From NCBI GenBank assembly GCA_013396755.1, contig VWZF01007169.1, forward strand, positions 186,001-250,000: a stretch of DNA of 64,000 nucleotides. The letters run 5' to 3'. Each line of letters starts with the position of its first letter. Within the stretch, counting starts at the first letter, position 1. Shown piece after piece: positions 24,831-34,062 of the stretch. The stretch is from Sclerurus mexicanus. Taxonomy: Eukaryota > Chordata > Aves > Passeriformes > Furnariidae. The notes beneath the pieces were generated by a model. That model had not been told where the DNA came from, did not search any database, and was given only the letters and a program-made list of their open reading frames with translations. Position numbers and translations under genes: made by a program.

Positions 24831-26565
24831 ATACAGCATATTGGCTTTTAGACATATGTGTCACATCCAGAAGTTAATAAATGAAAGGCAGAGAGAAACA
24901 TAGAGAAGCCACTCAGAAAAGCACCTTTTCAAAGATGGAATACTGTGTCCTTATCTCCCAGACACACACAGGCAGTGAAATGGCTGATCCAACACAATAC
25001 TCCTCCTGCTCCAGGATAATGGCCATGCTCTTAGACAATGATGGGAGACGCAGGGAGGGAAAGGAATGCCTCTAGATGTGCTCTAGCCCAACAAGAAGAA
25101 AACACACATTTCTAAAATGGTGAAAAAGAAAATGAGAATGCATAATAACCCACCACCCAAAAGAGATGTTCTTGCAGAATCACACAAATTAATTACAGTA
25201 TCGAATAAGCAATCTCTGACTGCATTTCTTGAAAAAGCAATTCTACATGCACAAAGAAAAAGCTGAATAAGGGGCTAGTAATTTAGGATGAACGGACATG
25301 CTGAGCATAATAACTGTATCTTACACAAGGTAATACATTTGTGCCCAAAATACTTCTCCTAGGTTAGTAACTGCAGAGCAGATGCTTTATCTAATGTAAA
25401 CAGCCTGGTGTCTTTATTTTCTCCAGCTGAATTCAATCCAGCTCCCATAGGAGGCTGAATCCTGGGCTTAGGTAGAGTAACAAGAGTTTAAATTCATTTA
25501 TGTTGATATTTTGTTTAGGGCGACAATTAAATCAGTCTACCCTCTAAACTTAACTTCTTTTTGCAATATTAATCATGCTTGTTGTGATAATGCCAAAAAC
25601 TAACCAAAAGTCAAGTTCTGTTGTGCTGACACTTTACAGAAATGATCTTTCTTCCACTTTTCCTCACATGTCTTGTATTCCCTACAATTTATGAAAACTA
25701 GTGTAGTAACTGTCTTTTATTTCCTCATACTCTGTGAATAGGAAACTAGTCTTATCACCAGTCATGAAATGCCTCCTTTTTCTCACTTTCATTCATAAAA
25801 TCCATAAAATCCCACAATCAAATGCTCTTGCAGGATTACACCCACACAAAACCAGATGAGGAATTTAGGCTTCTACTGACCCAGAATTAAACATGCAAGC
25901 AGGTTCACGTCTAGGGATTTAAATCCAAACTCCTTTCCCTAGAAATTCAAAGAGGATCAGATCTGAGGTTCTGGTTTTGCACCATTTCTAATCCTAATAA
26001 TTTTAACTTAATCCAAACTTCAGCTGCAGAACTGTACAATTTTAATCAGGACACTACTGACAAATTTGAAAGTGGAAATAGGAAGCTGAGAGTGACATTT
26101 GCAGCTACTGCTATTCATTAATAACACATTTCATATCAAGTAAGCATTGAAAGAACCTAATTTTTCCCTCAGTCTGGTTCTGCACTGTTGTGACTGCTAA
26201 TTTCAGTGGAGTTATCCCTAGCTTGTGCCTGTATAAATGGAAAAAAGTTCCATCTTCAAAATGGGAAAGAACATGGCCTAACGTAGACAGCATTAATTTT
26301 CATTTGCTCTCTGTTCTTTGAAAGAAAGGTAGTTTTTATTTCTTCACAAGTTTTATCTTTAAGTAATTATCTGCCTAAGTCATGCTCAGTGAGGACTGGG
26401 TTTTTGGTTACTTTTTTATAATTACCATCATAAGGCACCCTGTTTTTGTAGAACATGTTTTACCAGGAAAAGAATTTGGATTACCATCAGAATTTTTAGA
26501 CATTGCTTTGATTTAATTTGAAATATAACATATTTTCAAGTTCACTAAATAAAGTGTTTTGGGTT
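24831..26565. other. Non-coding stretch, AT-rich
   Basis: No gene recognised; open frames are at most 64 codons. It contains one old interspersed-repeat relic at 26172-26240 and otherwise nothing I can name. Confidence 0.55.
26172..26240 (+). repeat. Old interspersed-repeat relic
   Basis: 'ctggttctgcactgttgtga', then 'tttcagtggagttatcccta' and 'gtgcctgtataaatgg' follow the order of a common amniote dispersed repeat (roughly '..ctgcac..tcagtggagttactcctgatttacaccagtgtaa..'). A related segment lies at 48355-48425. Assignment to a named family is not possible by eye. Confidence 0.35.
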
Positions 26566-26601
26566 TTTTGTTGTTTTTTTTTTTTTTTTTTCAACAAACA
26601 G

Positions 26602-26687
26602 GTCAAACCTGACTCTGCAGCCAGCCATGGCACATGAGCATGAGCAATTACGAGGGCCACATCAATTCTTGAGGCCATCTGACTCAG
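26602..26687 (+). CDS. Candidate splice-bounded coding exon with ATG, gene unknown
   Basis: Left boundary: an 18-T run (26574-26591), then CAACAAACAG, giving a plausible 3' splice site with AG at 26600-26601. Right boundary: GACTCAG followed by GTAAGT (26688-26693), a perfect consensus donor. Of the three frames only one is open across all 86 bp. In it an ATG at 26627 sits in GCCAGCCATGG, a near-ideal Kozak context. The residues from that Met to the donor are MAHEHEQLRGPHQFLRPSDS, with one extra base carried into the next exon (phase 1). It could be a first coding exon with 5'UTR, or an internal exon read from upstream. I do not recognise the protein. No partner exon could be identified in the window, and the T run could instead be a reversed poly-A relic, so this stays a candidate. 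Confidence 0.33.
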
Positions 26688-26693
26688 GTAAGT

Positions 26694-27365
26694 GGATTTA
26701 CAGCTGGGATGCCTGGATCTGCCTGCTGCAAAAGGATAGGCTACAAACCTTCACAGCTTATGGACAGAGAGATTGAGAAGGTCAAGATATTTGCCATATT
26801 AACTTCAACATATATGTTTAACAGCAGTATCGGATCACAGGAAGAGATAAATTTAAAAACAGTAATTTAAATCCAGGTACAAACCAGTAACTTTTCAGTT
26901 CAGCATGAGTTTATAGTTTTGTTCTGCTGTATATGGGAAGAAAGCAGTTCTCTGGCTTCTCTAGCTTTGTACATAGATAAAATCTCAAGACTTGCCTGAT
27001 AGCAACATAGTTGGGAAGTTTTCCCATATCAAGCAGAAAACTCACATGTTGTTTTGCTAAGATGCCAACTGATTTTCTTGACAGGAATTGAGGCTTCATG
27101 TGTTTAGAACACTGTTGTTGCTAGCCCAAAGGCCTGGTACCCTTGCAGTGCTGATTGCTGTGCTGCAGGCATCTCCCGGCAAAAGTGAGTTGCCCTCACA
27201 GGCAAGGACCAGCTTTGGTGTGCTCCAAAAGGGGATGCTTGGTCTTTCCACAGTCCCTGTGAAGAGATCCTTTGCTGACCAAGGTTAATCCCAGAAAATT
27301 ATTTGCCCTTAACCTTTATGAGAAAGAAGTTGTCTTACATACAAGAGAGATGAGACAACTCGTTC
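26694..27365. other. Non-coding stretch
   Basis: This would be intron if the preceding exon is real. No second exon, RNA or repeat is recognisable before the CR1 copy begins. Open frames are at most 66 codons. Confidence 0.5.
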
Positions 27366-28016
27366 ATAGAACCATAGAATCGTTAAGGTTGGAAAAGACG
27401 TCCAAGAACATTGATTACAGCCATTAAGCTAACACTGCCAGGTCCACCACAAAACCATGTCCCTAAGTGCCACATCTACATATTTTCTGAACACTTCCAG
27501 GAATGCTGATTCCACCACCTCCCTGGGCAGCCTGTTCCAATGCTTGACCACTCTTCTGGCAAAGCAACCTCTCCTAATATCCAGCCTAAACCTCCCCTGG
27601 TGCAACCTGAGGCTATGTTCTCTCATTCATGTCACTTGTTACTGGGGAGAAGAGATTGACTCCCACCTGGCTACAGCCTCCTTTCAGGTATTTGTAGAGA
27701 GTCATAAGGTCTCCCCTGAGCCTCTTTTTCTCCAGGCTAATCATTCCCAGCTCCCTCAGCTGCTCCTTGGAAGGCTTGTGCTCCAGACCCTTCACCAACT
27801 CCATGCCCTTCTCTGGACTCGCTCCAGCACCTCAGTGTCTTTCTTGTAGTGACAGGCCAAAACTGCACACAGGATTTGAAATGCAGCCTCACCAGTGCCT
27901 AGTACAGGGCGACAATCAGTTCACTGCTTCTACTGACCACATCCCGCTGATACAAGCCAGGATGCCAATGGCCTTTTTGGCCATCTGGGCACGCTGCTGG
28001 CTCATGCCCAGCCGTG
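27366..28016 (-). mobile_element. CR1 LINE, ORF2 C-terminus plus 3' tail (minus strand)
   Basis: It begins at the CR1 3' end (ATAGAACCATAGAATCG on the plus strand) and runs about 650 bp toward the element's 5' side. The minus strand translates in pieces to the CR1 ORF2 C-terminal region, including 'RRLRGDL'-type sequence (here KRLRGDLMTLYKYLKGG) at 27613-27804. It also encodes 'RFRLDIRRGCF...VVKHWNRLPREVV' (parts of 27429-27626). Frames are broken by shifts. The copy is 5'-truncated at about 28015, immediately before the GC-rich island. It supplies the left end of the long plus-strand open frame 27767-28732, which is therefore not a gene. Confidence 0.95.
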
Positions 28017-28198
28017 TTGGCCAGAGAATTCCTGTTTTGAGAAAGCCTGTTCGTATAGCAAGACCTCAGCGGCAGAGGGCCTGCGGCAAGGCTTTCCTTT
28101 TGCGGAGAAGTGGCAAAGCGCAGCGGGGCCGTGTTTGTTCCCCCGACCCGGCCCGTGGTCCCACGGGTGGCCGCTGGAGGGCGCGCCGGCCCCGAGCC

Positions 28199-28252
28199 GC
28201 TCCGGGCGCTCATCCCTCGGCTCATCCCTCGGCTCCGGGCGCTCATCCCTCC
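28199..28252. repeat. Short tandem duplication in the CpG island
   Basis: The 19-bp sequence GCTCCGGGCGCTCATCCCT occurs at 28199-28217 and again at 28232-28250. Between them GCTCATCCCTCG is repeated at 28208-28219 and 28220-28231. Further CTCATCCCT units recur at about 28369-28380. This is a small GC-rich satellite-like block with no coding meaning. Confidence 0.85.
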
Positions 28253-28579
28253 GCGGATGCCCCTGCGGGAGGGTCCAGGGCACGGGGACGCTTCCCATGG
28301 GAGGGGGAAGGCGGCGATCCCGCACGATCGCACGGCGATCCCGCGGCGGGGTCGTCCCCCGAGGCGCCTCATCCCTCATCCCTGCCCGTGCCGGCTGCGC
28401 CGCGGGGAGCGCTCGTCCCCTGCCGCAGTGCCCCTGCAGCCCGCCGGAGCCATCTTCTCCCGGGCTCTCCATTCCCGCTGCCGGGAGTGCCCGGGGGTGG
28501 GGATCCCTTGGCTCGCAGCCTGGACCAGGAGGCGGCGGCGGCAGGTGACACTGGAGCCGTGCGCTCCCCCGGCTGGACC

Positions 28580-28590
28580 AGGTGTCACCT
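28580..28590. promoter_or_regulatory. AGGTGTCACCT palindrome (E-box / T-box-like)
   Basis: An 11-bp palindrome (AGGTG-T-CACCT) inside the CpG island overlaps the E-box CAGGTG at 28579. A partial second copy, AGGTGACAC (28543-28551), is the exact reverse complement of GTGTCACCT (28582-28590). AGGTG/CACCT is the core bound by ZEB and SNAI zinc fingers, and AGGTGTCA resembles a T-box half-site. Binding is inferred from sequence only. Confidence 0.35.
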
Positions 28591-28740
28591 CCCGGGAGCG
28601 CTCGGCTCCGAGATGCGGCGTGCTTCCCGTGGGCCGAGCGGTGCTTTGCTGGCACTCTTTGGGAGCGTGGGAATGTCGGGGGTAGTGACAAGGCTGGAGC
28701 GATGCTGCTGGTTCCCTGTCCTCAGCTGCTAGCGCATCCA

Positions 28741-28996
28741 GCCCTGTGAGCAAGCGTCATCGACCCTCCATCTGGGCGGAGAACAGAAGTGACAAAAAAA
28801 ACTAAGGTGTCCTCTCAGGCAAACAAGTGTTTGACCAGAAAAATATCCACTATAGATGCATGATGGGATCCTCTGCACAGGCTCAGGTGTTTTTGAAAAT
28901 GTTGCGACTTGTGTTTCACTTGTTTAGCTTGTACAAACCCATCATACACTGGCCCTGAACAGAAGAGCCAGGAGTTGTTCTAAATGCCAGTAACAC
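28741..28996. other. Spacer between CpG island and microsatellite
   Basis: Ordinary sequence with falling GC content. No feature was recognised. Confidence 0.6.
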
Positions 28997-29148
28997 ATCT
29001 CATCCATCCGCCCATCCATCCATCCGCCCATCCATCCATCCATCCATCCATCCATCCATCCATCCATCCGTCCGTCCGTCCGTCCGTCCGTCCATCCATC
29101 CATCCATCCATCCATCCATCCATCCATCCATCCATCCATCCATCATCC
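28997..29148. repeat. (CATC)n / (CGTC)n compound microsatellite
   Basis: About 150 bp of 4-bp units. CATC dominates, with CGCC variants near the left end and an uninterrupted block of six CGTC units (CpG at 29069-29091) in the middle. The peptide-like translations (HPSI repeats on plus, WMDG repeats on minus) are products of the repeat and not a protein. Length is likely polymorphic. Confidence 0.97.
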
Positions 29149-29559
29149 AAAGGCCTTTGGTCACAGAAGAGTTTCAGTGCCACCAGCTGTAGCTTGGATT
29201 TTCCCAGGGTGATTATTCCCAATAATACCACTCAACTTAGCCAGCTGGACATCAGGCCCAACTGGACACCTTTGCTGTGGTTTGTGCTGTGGGTTAGGTC
29301 ACTAGTGACAAACCCAAATGGATGTCAGGTAGTATACCAAGAAATTCTCAATTAATTAAGGTCAGGTATTTTTCAACATTGTATATTTGCTCAGGGTTTT
29401 GATGCCTGTTCCTCTGCAGCTTGGAATAATAGTTTAAATCTTTCTCACCTTTTCCCATGTGAGCAGAGGTGGTGTTTAACTACGGGAAAGTGGTGATTGG
29501 GTAATGATTTGGATACAATCTCAGAAAAATGTGAGCACAAAAGACTTAGAAACAGCAAA
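29149..29559. other. Non-coding stretch
   Basis: No recognisable gene or repeat. The open frame at 28984-29355 runs out of the microsatellite and is spurious. Confidence 0.55.
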
Positions 29560-29830
29560 AGCAGGTATTCTGCCTAATGCCCTCAGCTACCATTAAGAAA
29601 CATGAAAATCTAATTGTACTGAATGGAAATGTACATCTTCATCACTGATTATGACACGGAGAAAATTACGATATGATTGGCATCATAATGGCCAATGTTG
29701 AAATGTGATGACACGCCAATATGATGTACATCTCCATTAGGAATGATAAATCAAAGGTTATTCATTTGTGCTTGATTTATGCCTGGGAAATGCTACCAAG
29801 GGAAATCTTGATTTAAATCTCTCAATTCAT
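29560..29830. promoter_or_regulatory. Candidate conserved non-coding element with large inverted repeat
   Basis: AT-rich, repeat-free sequence with many TAAT/ATTA cores, typical of vertebrate developmental enhancers by look only. AATGGAAATGTACATC (29622-29637) pairs with GATGTACATCTCCATT (29723-29738) at 15 of 16 positions across an 85-bp loop. Near the loop centre ATTGGC (29676-29681) faces GCCAAT (29691-29696), each resembling a CCAAT-box orientation. Function and conservation cannot be tested here. Confidence 0.3.
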
Positions 29831-29846
29831 AAAAAAAAAAAAAAAA

Positions 29847-29885
29847 NNNNNNNNNNNNNNNNNNNNNNNNNNNNNNNNNNNNNNN
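29847..29885. other. Assembly gap (39 N)
   Basis: A run of 39 N directly follows a 16-A run (29831-29846) and precedes AAAATC. The gap probably reflects a homopolymer or low-complexity tract that could not be resolved. True length is unknown. Confidence 0.99.
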
Positions 29886-30439
29886 AAAATCAGCCTTGTG
29901 CCCTCTTCTGGCAGCAGATGTAACTGTAAGCCCTGCAGTACTTTTTCCTGTTGCTTTTCATTTCTGTATATAATTTAAATTTTCAATCTCTCATTATCTC
30001 TTTCATTATCCCTTTTGCCACAACCATGGTTTGTGATATTTTCAGTAATATAATTCATAGTCCTTTCTTGTATTTTATCCTCTGTTTCAGAAGTAGACTG
30101 GATAACATTTAATCCTGTGAAATCTCCCTTCTCACAACCAGAGGCCTTAATCTTGCTGGTAATCTTATTCCAGGAATACAGCAGAAAACTACACAGCGTC
30201 TGTGCAGTTTATTATTGAGCATAGAGGAAAGGATTCATAGTTTTTCTGAGTTAGATGAGAGACACAATCTTGGGGTATAGTGAACGGGATCTAGACAACA
30301 TGAGAAAAGAATTATTGATGGGACTGAACTTAAATTACTTGCTGAACTGTTGGTTTATCCTAGGTATCCACTCTGTAGTTCCCTATACTTAATAGCTGCA
30401 GAGACAAGAGTGGAACAGGAGACAAGAGGGAGAAAATGT
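29886..30439. other. Non-coding stretch
   Basis: AT-rich sequence after the gap. No gene or clear repeat was recognised before the LINE relic begins. Confidence 0.5.
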
Positions 30440-31557
30440 CTTGACTTCTTGCTTGCTACTATTGCTCCCAAGCTCTCTACTACCTTGCTGTCCTGCACAA
30501 AGCATACCATGCTGTCTGTCACTCACAGCTGTATTGGAGCATCAGCTCTGACCTCTGTTACATAAAAGTAAAGCCTTTCAGCTGCTTATGCCACCCTACC
30601 TCCAGTGCTTAAATCCTCTAGTGTTTGTGTCTTTTCCCACTCTTCATGAAGCTAAAATTCTTGCCTAAGTTCACATTATTTAACAGCTGAGTTGCTGCAA
30701 CATCCTTTTCTCTGGCCTTGACCCATGGAGGTTTGCCTTTGCCCTAATCACAGTGCATGCGGCTGCTGTTGCTTCAAAGATCATTTTCCTAGACTGTCTC
30801 TTTGAACATGTCACTCCTGTCTTGGCATCCCTATGCTGCCTCCCCCCTCCCCTATCTCACATCAACATAAGCTGCCTATCTTCATTTCCAAGGTCCTCTG
30901 GGACCCTACCTATCATCTCTCATTGTCAGGAGGCAGGAACAGGGAACAGAGCAGCTCCAGTAGCTGCCCTGCCTGAGCAGACTTCCAGCTCTGCCATGCT
31001 TGGTCCTTATATTCTTTTTTAGAAGAGGAGGATGTGGGTGAATACGATTAGTCAGGAACAACAAAAGGGGTTCACTGTTAAAAGCAGGAATGAAGGCAGC
31101 TCCAGTGTTTAAATATTGTTAAAACCTTAAAATGGATCATCAGCTTTTGTTTAGAGTTCCCATCCTCCTGTGTTGATTTCCAAACAAGCCCATTCTCATT
31201 TTTCCCTCTGTGGTATCTTTCATACTTGGATGGAGGCTACCCTGGATAAGCATCCTCAGATTTATGTTGGTAGCTCTCTAGAATCTCCTTAAAGCTCTCC
31301 TTTGCAATGACGTCTACAAAAGCTTTGACAACACTTAGACTGCTAGTGAGGTAATACTGCTGTCAGCCACACTGAGCATTCTCGTTTCCTTTATTCTCCC
31401 TCTGTCTGTATCCATCTGTGGTCTCCTGTCCTCTGTTTAGTTTGTAACCACTCTGGGACAGGGCTGTCATTTTGTTCCATGTTTGCACGGTGCTTCAGAC
31501 AATATTTGTTTTTGCAGTTCCTGTGTGGTCTAATAGTACAGACAATAAATAAAAACA
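30440..31557 (+). mobile_element. Old L2/CR1-like LINE relic (plus strand)
   Basis: Around 30753-30850 the plus strand reads AAVASKIIF..LFEHVTPVLASLCCLP. This matches the reverse-transcriptase C-terminal motif of L2/CR1-superfamily LINEs (AAAR.IF...FDHVTPLL.SLHWLP). Upstream 'cagctgagttgctgcaacat' and 'ccttttctctggccttgac' fit the preceding coding part. Downstream 'ctccctctgtctgtatccat', 'ctctgtttagtttgtaacca' and 'ctctgggacagggctgtcat' match the characteristic 3' UTR. The copy ends in 'gacaataaataaaaacag', an A-rich 3' end. It is frameshifted and dead, and the 5' edge is approximate. Confidence 0.65.
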
Positions 31558-33869
31558 GTAGCAGCCTGCGGCAGGTGCTCTCTTCTTGCATAGCACTCAT
31601 TGATTTCAGGCTGTGGGCTGAGCAAATTGCACGAATGTGGCTTGGGTCTTGTGGGTAACTGAGCAAAGGGCAGAAACAGAAGAACAGTGCTGTGTGTTCC
31701 ATTCTAAATGTTGGCCAAAATGCCTTTAATCAATTCCTCCCCTCTCCTTTTTATTTTTTTTTCTTTTTTTTTCTTTTTTGTCAAGCAGTGTAGAGCAGAT
31801 CCAGGGGCAACCTCCTATTAGCTTCTTATCATTTTCTTCTAGAAAAGGGCAGGGGGAAGAAGGCAAAAGTTTATGGACTTTTGTTTCTAAAAAAATACAA
31901 CAGAAGGGCTATAAACATCTGGAGGAAGAAAAAACCCAGACATTTGAAGATCCTTAGACCTCACCTTTTGTCCTTTGTAGTCGGTATGAAACTACTTTAA
32001 AACCCTAATTCTCAGCTATTTTCATAGCCAATAGTAAACTGATTCTTTGCCCAAGTTTCCTAATCTTTAAATTGAGCATTTCTTGCTTTAACACAGGAGC
32101 TGTAACCCTTTCTTTATAAGTCTGTTGAAGATTGACAGGGAGATGTCTATGGTAACCTGAGTTCAGATTTATTAGAAAAATGGGTTTAAATACTATTTGA
32201 TTCTATTGCCTGCTCTTACTGACCTCCAGAATTGCCCAGGGCTTGCTACAGAAGACAAGGAATATGGCTGTATTGCAATACACTTGAAAAGGATTCTCTG
32301 TGGCTCTGAACTGCAAAGATATCCATAGAGAGCTCACTTTAGACTGATATAACCTGTAAAGTGAACAATCTTTGGAATCGGATCTGAATCCAAATTGTGC
32401 AAAAGTGAGTTAAAGTACCTTCGCAATACCAACACAACTCAGAAACTCAGCCTGTGTGGCTTACAGTACCAATCAAGAGCAGACAAAAAAGGACTTACTG
32501 GATGCAGTAAATCGGAGTTCAGTGTTACAAATTCTGAATCAAAGTACTGGATAAATAGGATGAGTATTAAGTATAAGGGAACTGTATGAAAGCCACAGAA
32601 AGCTGAAATTTTAGTCTGAGCTATGCTTAGGTTGATAGTGGAGTCCCTTGTTTAGTGCCTTTTAATCTGAAGGTTTCCAAAACATTTTCAGATAGTGATG
32701 AAGAAAATGAAGATATTCTATTGTATACAAAAGAAGTACCAAAAGAAGATTACAGGAAACAACCATCAGTGAGTATAGAGAAGCCAGGACGTGTAGTGGG
32801 ACATATAGGATGATGTAGTAGACAGCTGTAACACAAGATGCTCGATTGTAAAGTCATGCTCATCCTCAGTGGGAATGCTGTGCTTATTGGTACTTATCCC
32901 TGCAGAGACAGCAGTCCAAGTAAGGGTCATACCGAGAAACAGCACCCAAATTTTTAAAGACCTTAAAGCAATGCAGCCTCTGTCACCTACTCTGAACTAA
33001 GGCTTATGAGGATCATTAGGTTTGTGTTGATTGCCAGAATATGACCAAAAGTTACATGGTTGAAATGCATTAGAAAAACATTAGAAAACAGAAAATACAA
33101 AAAAAAATCTTTCTGTGAGATCTTAAGTGTAACATTTTGATATAGACTTGATTTGAGAAACATCCATCTTCCTTTAAGTCATCTTTTAAATTCTTTTTCC
33201 TGTCCCATGCCCATCTTTCCTCAGCTTTAAGCTGACCCTGGTGTCTGTAAACCGGGTCCTTTTTCTGCCCTGATTACTGTCACTAATGGACAGACTTAGG
33301 CATGACTTGACAATTAAACAGTAATATGGCATTCTTGTTGATGTCATGGGGACCATCCCACAGTGGCATTCAGTTTAGGAAGCATGAAATTATTTTTGTT
33401 ATTGCATGAATGATTTTTTGGAAGGTATTATTTTTTGGTTTGTGGATTTTTTCAACATCTAATCAAACTGTTCTAGAAGTAGAAGGAAACACAATAGGTG
33501 AAAAGCAAGGCAGTTAATTAGACCGAACAGGCATAAGAACATAGTAGTTACACGGTACACCATGGGCGAAAGTGAAAGCATTTATTTATTGTCTCAATCA
33601 AATGGCAACACAAAGTTCTTATTTTTCTCATTATGTTATTAGTCTTATAACATGGGAAACATTTTCTTTCCCTGTGGAACTCCTCCAAGTCAATCCACTA
33701 GAGTAAGGAAACCCAACCTTTAATACTTTATAATAAATAAAACATCGGGAATAAAGGTATACAATAACACACTATGACAAATATTAGCAAAAAGCATGCA
33801 CAGGTCTGTTCAATAAAGTCTCTTTGGAAAATTTCTCTCCTGATGTATCTAAGCACTTAAGAATTTAAT
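31558..33869. other. Non-coding stretch
   Basis: A T-rich tract lies at about 31746-31781 and a possible minus-strand MIR fragment at 32030-32085. Otherwise AT-rich DNA with frames of at most 64 codons and no recognisable gene. Confidence 0.55.
32030..32085 (-). repeat. Possible MIR-type fragment (minus strand)
   Basis: 'tgcccaagtttcctaatctt' followed by 'taaattgagcatt' matches the reversed MIR core (TGCCTCAGTTTCCTCATCTG, then TAAAATGGGGATT), with about 8 mismatches over 33 bases. Flanks do not extend convincingly. Confidence 0.35.
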
Positions 33870-34062
33870 ATCTGAGCACCTCACAATCGCTAATGGATTT
33901 TAGTCTCCCTTCACTCCAAAGGCAGAAAAGTATATTGCCCTTTTACAGTTTGAGAAGTGAATAGTCAGGGACTTGCCTAAGGTCATATGTAATTCTTTTG
34001 GTGGAAGTGGGTCTTGAGTCAGGTTTTCTGTGTCATGGTCCAGTACCCTGATCCATCTTTTC
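33870..34062 (+). repeat. MIR/CORE-type SINE relic (plus strand)
   Basis: The parts occur in canonical order. First is 'gagcacctcacaatcgctaa', then 'ttgcccttttacagtttgag', then 'gacttgcctaaggtcatatg'. The copy ends with 'gtcttgagtcaggttttctg' and 'gtccagtaccctgatcc'. These correspond to the MIR-like '..gcacctcacaat..', 'ccattttacagatg', 'acttgcccaaggtcacac' and '..agtccagtgccctaacc' blocks. Diverged but complete-looking; it is the clearest SINE in the window. Confidence 0.65.

Larger units (their letters stand above)
28050..28740. promoter_or_regulatory. CpG island, candidate promoter
   Basis: About 690 bp of very GC-rich sequence dense in CpG, unique in the window and sharply bounded by AT-rich flanks. 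It contains a YY1-like site GCCATCTT (28449-28456; AAGATGGC on the minus strand), E-boxes CAGGTG at 28542 and 28579, and several GC-box-like runs. There is no TATA box. Donor-like CAG|GTGACA (GT at 28545) and GGAG|GTGACA on the minus strand could end a first exon in either direction. Long open frames here (321 codons plus, 229 codons minus) follow from the high GC and resemble no known protein. In birds most such islands mark transcription starts, but no downstream gene is visible. Confidence 0.55.

Noticed and set aside
26602..26687. Resemblance of the candidate exon's EQLRG to an alternative RBFOX1 N-terminus
   Set aside because: A five-residue match is not evidence of identity, and no RBFOX-like sequence follows in the window.
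28002..28691. 229-codon minus-strand open frame in the CpG island
   Set aside because: Proline/arginine-rich translation typical of GC-rich non-coding DNA; several frames are open simultaneously and none matches a protein family.
27767..28732. 321-codon plus-strand open frame
   Set aside because: Its first 250 bp lie antisense in a CR1 copy and the rest in a GC-rich island where stops are rare. It has no recognisable domain, and overlapping frames on the other strand are also open.
28942..29355. Repetitive WMDG / HPSI 'proteins'
   Set aside because: Direct translation of the CATC microsatellite on either strand.
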